Shown one piece after another: positions 1 through 7,900 of a stretch of 20,386 bases of DNA. The stretch's first letter is position 1, and every line of letters begins with the position of its first letter. The position numbers and the translations under genes are program-made. A model generated the notes under the pieces. It was not told the DNA's origin. It did not search any database and worked only from the letters and a program-made list of their open reading frames with translations. The DNA is from a virus, in IMG/VR virus record IMGVR_UViG_3300030430_004520, positions 1 to 20,386 of that record; one strand, written 5' to 3'.

Positions 1-1
1 A

Positions 2-376
2 CAAACTGGACCTACCCCTCTCGCGCTACAGGGCGGTAACGCCGGGGCTGGTGGCGCCGGTGGGGCTGGATGGCATGGCGGCGGTGGTGGACAGGATAAA
101 GGCGCCACTCATAGTTCAGGTGGTGGTGGTTCTGGATTTTTCCGTACAGGGACTTTGCCAGCTGATATTACATATCCTGGTAGCGGCGGGTCAACTTCTG
201 CTGGAAATAATAACAATCGGGCTGGTCCAAGTGTAGGGTCTTATGGTCAATCTGGTATTGGTCAAGGCGGTACTAGTAATACAGGAGATAATGCAGGACC
301 AGGGTTAATTGTTATTACTGACCCAGCTGGTACACATGTATTTACCGCAGGAACACATACACATACCGTATCTTAA
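2..376 (+). CDS. Glycine-rich tail fibre/adhesin, C-terminal part (5' truncated)
   Basis: The frame is open from the window edge to the TAA at 374-376, so only the last 124 residues are visible. The first half is dominated by glycine runs (GGNAGAGGAGGAG, then GGGGG and GGGG), followed by a Ser/Asn/Gly stretch and a C-terminus that reads PGLIVITDPAG and ends GTHTHTVS. Glycine-rich C-termini of this kind are typical of distal tail fibres and adhesins of T4-like phages, where polyglycine helices form a receptor-binding sandwich. The H-x-H at the end recalls the metal-coordinating HxH motifs of T4 gp37, but that comparison is inference. The first 110 bases are clearly richer in G+C than the rest, with GGC, GGG, GCC and GCG codons that are rare elsewhere in the window. 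The exact fibre gene cannot be named without the upstream part. Confidence 0.7.
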   Translation, partial: QTGPTPLALQGGNAGAGGAGGAGWHGGGGGQDKGATHSSGGGGSGFFRTGTLPADITYPGSGGSTSAGNNNNRAGPSVGSYGQSGIGQGGTSNTGDNAGPGLIVITDPAGTHVFTAGTHTHTVS

Positions 377-377
377 C

Positions 378-406
378 TTGACACACTAAAAAATTAACTA
401 TATAAT
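378..406 (+). promoter_or_regulatory. Sigma-70-type promoter, perfect consensus
   Basis: TTGACA at 378-383 and TATAAT at 401-406 are separated by exactly 17 bases, the optimal arrangement for host housekeeping sigma. Transcription would start near 413, about 25 bases before the ATG at 438. There is no TG extended -10. The element lies directly behind the fibre stop codon and in front of the two oxygenase genes. It differs from the TATAAATA late elements found elsewhere in the window. Confidence 0.75.
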
Positions 407-437
407 ATCAAATATTATTTAACATTTGGAGTGAATT

Positions 438-1118
438 ATGCAACTAAGAAATGATGCAGGTATCTACTATTTTCAGAATAAAAAATATCTTGCCGTTGAT
501 AACTTTGTAGATGAAGATGCTGCTCAGATTATCACAGAAGAATATCTCAAAAAAGCTAGGGAAGATACAGAGAACGAGCTCAACGATTCTCAATGCCCTG
601 TAAACTCTAAAGCCTGGTATGGTCAGCCTAAATGTGAATATCTAATGGTAGATTGTCTTCCTAAAATGGAGGCACTCACTGGATTAAAATTACTTCCTAC
701 CTATACATATATGAGAGTATATGGTCCAGGTGAAGAGTTACACTATCATAAAGATAGAGGGTCTTGTGAAATTAGTGTTACAATTAATCTTGGTCAAAGT
801 GGTGACTTTGATTGGCCAATCTGGTATGCAAATCCAGATGATTTAACTATTCGTGTTCCTGTATCAGTTTTACCTCATAGTGCTATGATGTATCGTGGTT
901 GTGAAGTACCACACTGGCGAGAAAAATTTAATCCACCAAATGAAAACGATTGGCAAGTCCAACTCTTTTTACACTATGTAGATATGAATGGTCCATGTGC
1001 TCAGTTTGCATATGATAGACGAGATCAGTTATTTATTGAGCCTATCGGCACTAGTGAATTATACAAGACAACTGAAGTAAAATATTCGTTAATTGAAGGA
1101 GCTACACATAATGGGTGA
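438..1118 (+). CDS. Fe(II)/2-oxoglutarate-dependent oxygenase-like protein
   Basis: This 226-residue protein looks like a 2OG-Fe(II) dioxygenase with the double-stranded beta-helix fold. The iron ligands fit H104-x-D106 in ELHYHKDRG and H159 in EVPHWREKF, 55 residues apart as usual for the family. R161, just after the distal His, or a nearby basic residue would bind the 2OG carboxylate. The C-terminal QLFLHYVD strand resembles oxygenases repeatedly annotated in marine T4-like phages. A GGAG at 428-431 stands 6 bases before the ATG. The gene overlaps the next one, a second oxygenase, by 8 bases, so the two are probably co-translated. The substrate is unknown: modification of a virion or host protein, a nucleobase or a small molecule would all fit. 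The fold assignment is fairly secure; the function is not. Confidence 0.8.
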   Translation: MQLRNDAGIYYFQNKKYLAVDNFVDEDAAQIITEEYLKKAREDTENELNDSQCPVNSKAWYGQPKCEYLMVDCLPKMEALTGLKLLPTYTYMRVYGPGEELHYHKDRGSCEISVTINLGQSGDFDWPIWYANPDDLTIRVPVSVLPHSAMMYRGCEVPHWREKFNPPNENDWQVQLFLHYVDMNGPCAQFAYDRRDQLFIEPIGTSELYKTTEVKYSLIEGATHNG

Positions 1119-1848
1119 AAACCATATCTATGAAGGTCAGATTGTAACCACAACTCCATATAAAAATTGGTATTGGTATTTTGAAAGTTTATTCTGGCCA
1201 GAGCAGATTATGCGTATCAAAGAAATTTGTGGTGTGCATAATGAGGATGAAACTCTTGAAGTTGCTAAACATGTTGGTGCCAAAACAGATGACCAAGTAA
1301 TTAAAAATATTCGTAATAATAAAGTTTCTTGGCATGACAATGATGAACTGTATGGCATGGTAAGACCAATCATGGCGGAAGTCAACCAGTCTTCAGGATG
1401 GAATTTTGAGATTACGGCTATCGAACCAATTCAATATACTGTATATTATGGTGATGAAAATCACTACCACTGGCATACAGATACGATTATTAATGATGAT
1501 TGGAATAATCCTGAATGGTTGGAAGAAACTAATAATCAAAATCACGTATTAGCTAATACTATGAGAAAAATTAGTTGTAGTATTCAGCTGAGTGATCCTG
1601 ACGATTACGATGGTGGAGAATTTGAATTACTTCATGCAGATAGTAAAGTAACTAGTGATAGTAGTTTAAATAGTGAAGAATTGAGAAAAGATGGTTTTCT
1701 AAATGTTTCTCCCATTCCTTTACCACATTTTAAAGATAAAGGGTCCGCTTTATTCTTCCCATCATTTACCTATCATCGTGTAAAACCAGTAACAAGAGGT
1801 ATTCGTAGGTCACTAGTTGTTTGGTTTCGTGGTCCACAATGGAGATAA
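1111..1848 (+). CDS. Fe(II)/2-oxoglutarate-dependent oxygenase, PKHD/prolyl-hydroxylase type
   Basis: A 245-residue protein with a clear prolyl/lysyl-hydroxylase-like core. Iron ligands are H122-x-D124 in HYHWHTDT and H222 in FTYHRVKPV. R232, ten residues later in GIRRSLVVW, is the expected 2OG-binding arginine. The segment around residues 152-172 (RKISCSIQLSDPDDYDGGEF) is the typical strand and DGGEF/DGGEL turn of PiuC-like hydroxylases. The chosen ATG has AAGGAG at 1096-1101, nine bases upstream; an in-frame TTG at 1093 would sit on top of that ribosome site and is less likely. It overlaps the preceding oxygenase by 8 bases (ATGGGTGA). Phage P4H-like enzymes are common in marine T4-like genomes, but their substrates are mostly undefined. 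The two encoded enzymes are not close copies of each other. Confidence 0.88.
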   Translation: MGENHIYEGQIVTTTPYKNWYWYFESLFWPEQIMRIKEICGVHNEDETLEVAKHVGAKTDDQVIKNIRNNKVSWHDNDELYGMVRPIMAEVNQSSGWNFEITAIEPIQYTVYYGDENHYHWHTDTIINDDWNNPEWLEETNNQNHVLANTMRKISCSIQLSDPDDYDGGEFELLHADSKVTSDSSLNSEELRKDGFLNVSPIPLPHFKDKGSALFFPSFTYHRVKPVTRGIRRSLVVWFRGPQWR

Positions 1849-1855
1849 ATAAATA
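1844..1855 (+). promoter_or_regulatory. Possible T4-type late promoter (variant)
   Basis: GATAAATA at 1844-1851, overlapped by AATAAATA at 1848-1855; each matches 7 of 8 bases of the TATAAATA late consensus. It stands 35-40 bases before the fibre gene at 1890, the same range as the perfect elements in this window. Because the region is AT-rich, a 7/8 match alone is weak evidence. Confidence 0.4.
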
Positions 1856-1889
1856 GATTAAAGTAATCCAAACTATAAAGGAAAGACAC

Positions 1890-2666
1890 ATGCCAAAGGT
1901 AATCGGTAAAGGCGATCACAATGTTGTAGGTAAATACCTTTTTGATACAAAGGCTGATACAAGTCAGATTTTTAGTGGTGATTATAATAATCTAAGTAAT
2001 AAACCAACTATTCCAACTGATAACAATCAATTATCTAATGGCAGAGGATTTGTAACAACTTCTGGTATTAGTCAAAGTGATGGTGATAGTAGATATATCA
2101 AAAGAGGAAGTAACAGTGGAAGTCCAGATATCACTGGTGTAGATGATATTTCTTGTAGTGGTATCTTTGCTGATATTGGAAACGGTGGGGCAAGAAGGAC
2201 AGGATTTTTCAGCACTTGTAATGCTACTACTTTCCAAGGCGGTCATCATGACTTTGCAGAATTTTTTGAGACATATGATGGGAATGCAATATCTCCAGGT
2301 TACACAGTAGTATTACAAGATGGTAAAATTAAAACAGCAACATCAAGTGACTCCACAGATGACATAATTGGTGTTATCAGAGAAAATAATGGAGCCATGA
2401 TTGTTGGTAATCATGATAGTGGAGTATGGCAAGGAAAATATCTAAGAACAGAGTTTGGCTCACCAATTTACAATGAGGATGGCACCCCATCAATTAATCC
2501 TGATTTTGACGATACTCTAGAATATAAAACTAGAGAAGAAAGACCAGAGTGGCAACCTGTTGGTTTAGTAGGGCAGGTACAAATACTAACTGGTCAGCCA
2601 GTTAATCCTAGATGGCGTAAAATGAAGGATATTAGAGTCGGTCTAGAACTTTGGTATATCCGTTAA
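1890..2666 (+). CDS. Tail-fibre-like protein with C-terminal Peptidase_G2-type self-cleavage domain
   Basis: 258 residues. The N-terminal part holds a phage fibre linker, DYNNLSNKPTIP (31-42), followed by NQLSNGRGFVTTS, a repeat unit common in tail fibres and other phage appendage proteins. From about residue 115 it resembles the Peptidase_G2/intramolecular-chaperone autocleavage domain: HDFAEFFE (120-127), a G..V.L.DGKI strand (137-147), IIGVI (159-163), WQGKYLRTEFG (180-190), then WQPVGLVGQV (221-230) and NPRWRKMK (239-246). In that family the C-terminal part assists trimer folding and is released by self-cleavage. No long shaft is present, so this is a short fibre, a tip or a stand-alone chaperone-bearing piece. 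AAGGAAAG at 1878-1885 is the ribosome site. It lies between the oxygenases and the neck genes. The exact position in the virion is unknown. Confidence 0.72.
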   Translation: MPKVIGKGDHNVVGKYLFDTKADTSQIFSGDYNNLSNKPTIPTDNNQLSNGRGFVTTSGISQSDGDSRYIKRGSNSGSPDITGVDDISCSGIFADIGNGGARRTGFFSTCNATTFQGGHHDFAEFFETYDGNAISPGYTVVLQDGKIKTATSSDSTDDIIGVIRENNGAMIVGNHDSGVWQGKYLRTEFGSPIYNEDGTPSINPDFDDTLEYKTREERPEWQPVGLVGQVQILTGQPVNPRWRKMKDIRVGLELWYIR

Positions 2667-2667
2667 C

Positions 2668-2675
2668 TATAAATA
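2668..2675 (+). promoter_or_regulatory. T4-type late promoter TATAAATA
   Basis: A perfect match to the late consensus recognised in T4 by the gp55 sigma factor with the sliding clamp. It begins one base after the fibre stop codon and ends 27 bases before the gp13 ATG. No other TATAAATA was noticed before 11344, so this element may drive the whole gp13-to-gp17 unit. Confidence 0.75.
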
Positions 2676-2702
2676 AACCATAGACCGTAAAGAGAGGGTA
2701 CT

Positions 2703-3446
2703 ATGGCTAGACCTAATTCAAGAGAAAGTTTTAAACAGTATTGTCTTCGCAATCTTGGTTCTCCTGTTATTGACATTAATGTTGATGATGAGCAGTTAGA
2801 GGACCGGATTGACGAGGCTTTACAGTATTATCGTGATTATCACTATGATGGTACTACACACGATTATATGAAACATCAAATTACCTCAGATGACTTAACT
2901 AACAAATACATACCAATATCTGAAAATGTCCAAGGTATTGTAAGGGTATTTGATATTGATGATACCGGAATTGGTGCATCAAGTTTATTTAATGTCAGAT
3001 ATCAAATTCACTTAAATGATTTGTATAATTTTTCAAGTGCTTCATATGCTCCATATGTAAGTGCTCTAACCAATATTGCAACTATGGAAGAAATCTTTGT
3101 AGGTAAACAACCAATTCGATTTAATAGACATGTAAATAAATTGTTTATTGACATGGATTGGGATAGTGTGAAGGTAGGTGAATTTATTATTATAGAAGGT
3201 TACAGAACGACAGACCCAGACACATATACGGATGTATGGAATGACAGATGGTTACTTCGCTATGGCACTGCACTATTTAAAAGACAATGGGGTGAGAATC
3301 TTTCAAAATTCGCTGGTGTACAGTTACCTGGTGGTATCACACTTGATGGTCCAAGAATTATGTCAGAAGCACGAGAAGAAATTCAAAACCTCGAACAAGA
3401 AATGATTACGAGTTATAGTTTACCCGTACATGATATGACAGGATAA
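2703..3446 (+). CDS. 13: Neck protein gp13 (head completion)
   Basis: 247 residues, somewhat shorter than T4 gp13 (309). The strongest signature is residues 17-50, where a LGSPVIDINVDD segment runs into a DRIDEALQYYRDYHYDG segment, the conserved N-terminal region of the gp13 family. In T4, gp13 forms with gp14 the neck ring that seals the filled head and provides the tail docking surface. The gene order 13-14-15 that follows is the T4 order and supports the call. AGAGAGGG at 2691-2698 is the ribosome site, and a perfect late promoter sits just upstream. gp14 begins 4 bases after the stop codon. Confidence 0.93.
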   Translation: MARPNSRESFKQYCLRNLGSPVIDINVDDEQLEDRIDEALQYYRDYHYDGTTHDYMKHQITSDDLTNKYIPISENVQGIVRVFDIDDTGIGASSLFNVRYQIHLNDLYNFSSASYAPYVSALTNIATMEEIFVGKQPIRFNRHVNKLFIDMDWDSVKVGEFIIIEGYRTTDPDTYTDVWNDRWLLRYGTALFKRQWGENLSKFAGVQLPGGITLDGPRIMSEAREEIQNLEQEMITSYSLPVHDMTG

Positions 3447-3450
3447 TGGA

Positions 3451-4311
3451 ATGGCTGTCAACAAATATTTTAATCATTTCAATTATGCAAGAGAGCAAGA
3501 CCTTGTAGAAGATTTGACCATTGAGTCAATTAAAATCTACGGTCATGATGTAAAATATGTCCCTCGTACAATTGTAGCAAGAGATAATTTATACAGTGAA
3601 GACTCACTGTCTACATTCAATGATGCGGCAGATGTAGAGATGTATATCAAGAATGTTGAAGGGTTTGAAGGTGAGGGTGACCTACTATCACGATTTGGTC
3701 TACAGATTCGTGATGAGATTACTTTCACACTTGCCCGTAAGCGTTTTGACCAAATTAGGTCTGAAAAATTAATGACTGAAGTTGGCTATAACTTTGTGAT
3801 GGAAGATGCCAACACAGCCGCACCTTCAAGACAGTTTTTATCTGGAAATCATGAAACGGAATCTATTGTACTTGAACAAGGTACAGGTGACGGATATTCT
3901 ATTACATCTAATCGTCCTAATGAGGGTGATCTAATCTATTTTCCAATGGTGGACAAGACCTTTGAAATTAAACAGGTTGAACATGAAACACTCTTTTATC
4001 AAACCGGTAGATTACAAACATATGATTTACGTTGTGAATTATTTGAATATAGTTCAGAAGCAATTGATACTGGTATTACAGAAATTGATGAGATTGAGGA
4101 TAAGTTTAGTCTTAATATTCTTGATAATGAAATATTACTTGATGGTGAAGAAGGTAAATTATTAACAGAGGATGGTGGTAGTCTTATGCAAGAATATGAA
4201 GTAGAAACAAATGATACACAAGCCAATAATAGTCTTTTTACAAGTGATATTTTAGCTGGAGGTATTGTTGACTTTTCTGAAGCGGATCCATGGTCAGAAG
4301 GTAACTTCTAA
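3451..4311 (+). CDS. 14: Neck protein gp14 (head completion)
   Basis: 286 residues (T4 gp14 is 256). The N-terminus MAVNKYFNHFNY and the following segment through YGHDVKYVPRT (30-40), VEMYIKNVEGFEGEGD (62-77) and LQIRDEITFTLARKRF (84-99) are diagnostic of the gp14 family. The partner is gp13 in the neck collar, to which the finished tail attaches. The C-terminal third (from about residue 210) is acidic and low in complexity, with an LLTEDGGSLMQEYE segment also common in marine phage structural proteins; this extension accounts for the extra length. AGGA at 3440-3443 is the ribosome site. The stop codon overlaps the gp15 ATG by one base. Confidence 0.93.
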   Translation: MAVNKYFNHFNYAREQDLVEDLTIESIKIYGHDVKYVPRTIVARDNLYSEDSLSTFNDAADVEMYIKNVEGFEGEGDLLSRFGLQIRDEITFTLARKRFDQIRSEKLMTEVGYNFVMEDANTAAPSRQFLSGNHETESIVLEQGTGDGYSITSNRPNEGDLIYFPMVDKTFEIKQVEHETLFYQTGRLQTYDLRCELFEYSSEAIDTGITEIDEIEDKFSLNILDNEILLDGEEGKLLTEDGGSLMQEYEVETNDTQANNSLFTSDILAGGIVDFSEADPWSEGNF

Positions 4312-4997
4312 TGTTTGGATATTTTTCACATGGACTCATTCGTAAATATGTAATTGTATTTGGCAGTATGTTTAACGATCTTACTGTCCAACGTAATAAT
4401 GGATCTAGTCGTATACAAACATTGGCTGTACCTATAGCATATGGTCCAAAACAAAAGTTTTTAGTTAGATTAGATACAGATCCTAATCTTGATAGGGAGA
4501 TTGCAATCTCACTTCCTCGTATTGGTTTTGAGTTATCGGGTATCTCGTATGATTCTAATCGTAAACTAAATTCTGCTCAAAAAAATACTTATGACCATAC
4601 TGATAAAAATTTCAGGAAAACTCAGTATACTCCAGTACCATATAATATTGATTTTACAATGTCTATATTTGTAAAAAATGCAGATGATGGTACACAAATA
4701 TTAGAACAGATTTTACCCTACTTTAAGCCTGAGTGGAATATGTCGGTTAATTTAGTACCCGAGATGAATATTAAAATGGATATTCCAACTGTCTTAAATA
4801 GTGTAGACTTTGAAGATACGTATGATGGAGATTTTCAAACTCGCAGAGCCATTATCTGGAATCTTAATTTTACTATGAAGGGTTATCTATATGGACCTGT
4901 TTCTAATCAAGGTGTTATCAAAAGAATTTCTGTTGATATTTACGAGGATGATGCAGACTTCACTTTTTTACAGAGTTTAGGATATATCAATGACTAA
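4311..4997 (+). CDS. 15: Tail sheath stabiliser and completion protein gp15
   Basis: 228 residues (T4 gp15 is 272). The N-terminus MFGYFSHGLIRKYVIVFGSM closely follows the T4 pattern MFGYFY..SFRRY....G..F, and later EQILPYFKPEWNMSVN corresponds to T4 EQILPYFQPHFN. In T4, gp15 forms the hexameric terminator on top of the sheath and tube and binds the neck. The ATG shares its A with the gp14 stop codon (TAATG), so translation is probably coupled. It overlaps the following adhesin gene by 8 bases. In T4 gp16 would come next; here a 3.3-kb gene has been placed between them. Confidence 0.93.
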   Translation: MFGYFSHGLIRKYVIVFGSMFNDLTVQRNNGSSRIQTLAVPIAYGPKQKFLVRLDTDPNLDREIAISLPRIGFELSGISYDSNRKLNSAQKNTYDHTDKNFRKTQYTPVPYNIDFTMSIFVKNADDGTQILEQILPYFKPEWNMSVNLVPEMNIKMDIPTVLNSVDFEDTYDGDFQTRRAIIWNLNFTMKGYLYGPVSNQGVIKRISVDIYEDDADFTFLQSLGYIND

Positions 4998-7900
4998 ACC
5001 TTTCAGCCGAATAGTAGTTACTGCTAACACTACAACATCAGAACCCATTATCACTAAAACATTTTTAGATAAGGGATTACATACAGATTTGGATAGTGTT
5101 ACATATAGTTTGTCTTCTTCACATGTATCTGCAAATGAGGGTGACACTGTAACTATTACTCTGACTACTAGTGGACTTCCAAATAATTCAGATATTGCTT
5201 ATATTGTAACGGGTATAAGCTCTGCAGATTTATCATCTGGTAGTTTAACTGGGGATTTTGAAATTAGTAATAACACAGGGTCAGTATCATTTACATTAGC
5301 AAATGATTTGACCACTGAGGGAAGTGAAACACTAAGTTTGTCTCTTGTCAATGGTAAAGCTTCAAAAAATGTTACCATCGGAGATACTAGTCTTACACCA
5401 GCAACATATTCACTAACCAGTGACAATTCTTCTTACAATGAAGGCGACACTATTAATATTACCTTAACTACTACAAATGTAGATGACGGTACTAATATTC
5501 CATATACGGTTAGTGGTATTACTGGTGCAGATTTATCCTCTGGAGCTATCTCAGGAAACTTTACTGTTACTTCTGGAACTGCTTCATTATCTTTTGTTTT
5601 AACAAACGATGTAACAACTGAAGGTACAGAGACATTTACTATCGCTTTAAATAATGGAGAAGCTTCAAAATCAGTAACTATTAATGATACAAGTTTAACT
5701 AAAACATATTCTATATCTAGAAATGCAGCTAATGTAAATGAGGATGGTTCAGTAGTATTTACATTAACTACGGAAAATGTAGGTGATGGAACTGCAGTTC
5801 CATTTACAATAACAGGAATTAATTCTAGTGATATAACAGCTAGTACACTAACAGGAAACTTTATCGTATCTGGTGGTACTGCCACAAAATCTTTCACAAT
5901 GGTTGAAGATGCATCCACTGAGGGTGCTGAAACCATGACTTTAACATTAGACAATGGTTTGGCTTCTAACTCAGTAATAATCAATGACACTAGTCAAGGT
6001 CCAACATATTCTTTAACTAGTAGTTCGGAAAGTATAAATGAAGGTCAAAGTGTAATATTTACATTGACAACAACAAATGTTGCAGATGGTACAACTATAC
6101 CATATACAGTAACAGGAATTGATGTAGCCGATTTAGTCTCTGGTTCTTTAACAGGTGTTTTTACTATAAACTCTAATCAAGGAACACAGTCATACGGATT
6201 AGTTAATGATACAACAACAGAAGGTGAGGAAACTTTAACCTTATCACTTGATAATGGTGCTGCATCTAAGAATGTTACTATTAATGATACTAGTGTTGGT
6301 GTGCCTTCATATTCACTAGCTAGAAGTGCCAGTAATGTAAATGAAGGTGGTGCAGTATCATTTACATTGACAACAACTAATGTTGCTGATGGTACTAATA
6401 TTGCCTATACTGTTACTGGAATATCTTCAGCTGACCTTACTTCAGGTTCCCTTACCGGTAACTTTGTTATGTCTAGCGGTACAGCAACCCAAAGCTTTGT
6501 ATTAGCAGAAGATGCATCGACTGAGGGTGCTGAAACTATGACAATGGCTTTAGATAATGGTCAAGGTGGTACATCCAGTGTTACGGTCAATGATACTAGT
6601 GAAGCAGTATCATATTCATTAGGTAGAAATGCTACAGCAATTGATGAGGGATCACAGGTCGTCATTTCATTATCCACAACTGGTGTGTCAACAGGTACAA
6701 ATGTTGCATATACTGTTAGCGGTATTGATGCAAATGATATCGAGTCAGACAGTGCACCATTAACTGGAAACTTTACTACATCTGGGTCTGGAACTGATTC
6801 CAAAACATTTAAACTAAAAGAAGATGTTGCGACCGAGGGCACAGAAACATTAACATTAGCACTTGACAATGGTGAAGCAGCTATTACAGTAGATATTAAT
6901 GATACTAGTACGGCACCAACATATGATTTAAGTCCTAGTTCTAGTACTGCAAATGAAGGTGATACAATCACATTTACACTTAATACCACTGGTGTTAGTG
7001 ATGCTACCATGATTGCTTATACAGTGACAGGAATTAGTAGCGGTGATTTATCATCTGGTGATATGACTGGTAACTTTATCATATCTTCAGATACTGCGAC
7101 AAAATCATTTACCCTAGCTAATGATGAAAGCACTGAAGGTTCTGAAACTATGACAGTGACGATTGATGCTACTGGAGATAGTGCAAGTGTAACAATAAAT
7201 GATACTAGTACTACACCAACACCATCTGCTTCTGTCAAGTTGTATTTGCCATTTGATGGCAATTATAATGATGGTTCTACTTTCACTTATGCTCATAGAT
7301 TTGTCGAACAAGGTCATGGTGCTATCACAGCTGGGGGTGTTTCCGTATCTCAGATTATGAATTCAGGTTCTAAATATGGTTCCGGACATATGAAAACACA
7401 GATTGGAGATAGAGGATTTTATCAATCATCTTATAATGATTGGTGGACAGGTTCATCTTCCTCTGATATAAGATTATTAACATATGCATATACGGACCAA
7501 TCTACTATGCCGTGGTATCCAACAACTAATAGTGCTTATAATGGTCGGGCAAAATCCTTCACAATACAATTTTGGATTAAATTTTTAGAGGTTGATACTT
7601 CACCATCTCATGTTACTACATCATCGGTCGTTTCTCACAGAGCTTTTGCCATGGGAGATGCAGGTAGTACAATGCTTGGATCGTCAACATGGCGACCATG
7701 GCTAGTTTGTCAATTGCAAGGACCATCTTCATGGGATAGTTCATCTGAAACTCCATATCTTCAAATTTTTCAATATGTGAGTAGTACTGGCACTTATACT
7801 TCATATACATCTACTGGATTGGGTCATCTTATATCATATTCTAATACAAATTTGTCAAGAACAGATTGGAATCATGTTGCAATACAAAGAATTGCACCTA

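Noticed and set aside
1093-1110. TTG start extending the second oxygenase by six residues
   Set aside because: The TTG lies immediately before and across the AAGGAG ribosome site that serves the ATG at 1111, so the ATG is the better start.
5433-5990. 185-codon open frame on the minus strand inside the Calx-beta repeats
   Set aside because: It is antisense to a clearly coding repeat array; similar shadows recur at each repeat (for example 6561-7010), and the predicted protein resembles no family.
5101-7212. Regular ~303-bp repeats as a possible CRISPR or other non-coding array
   Set aside because: The period is far too long for CRISPR, all units are in one reading frame, and they translate to a consistent beta-sandwich repeat.
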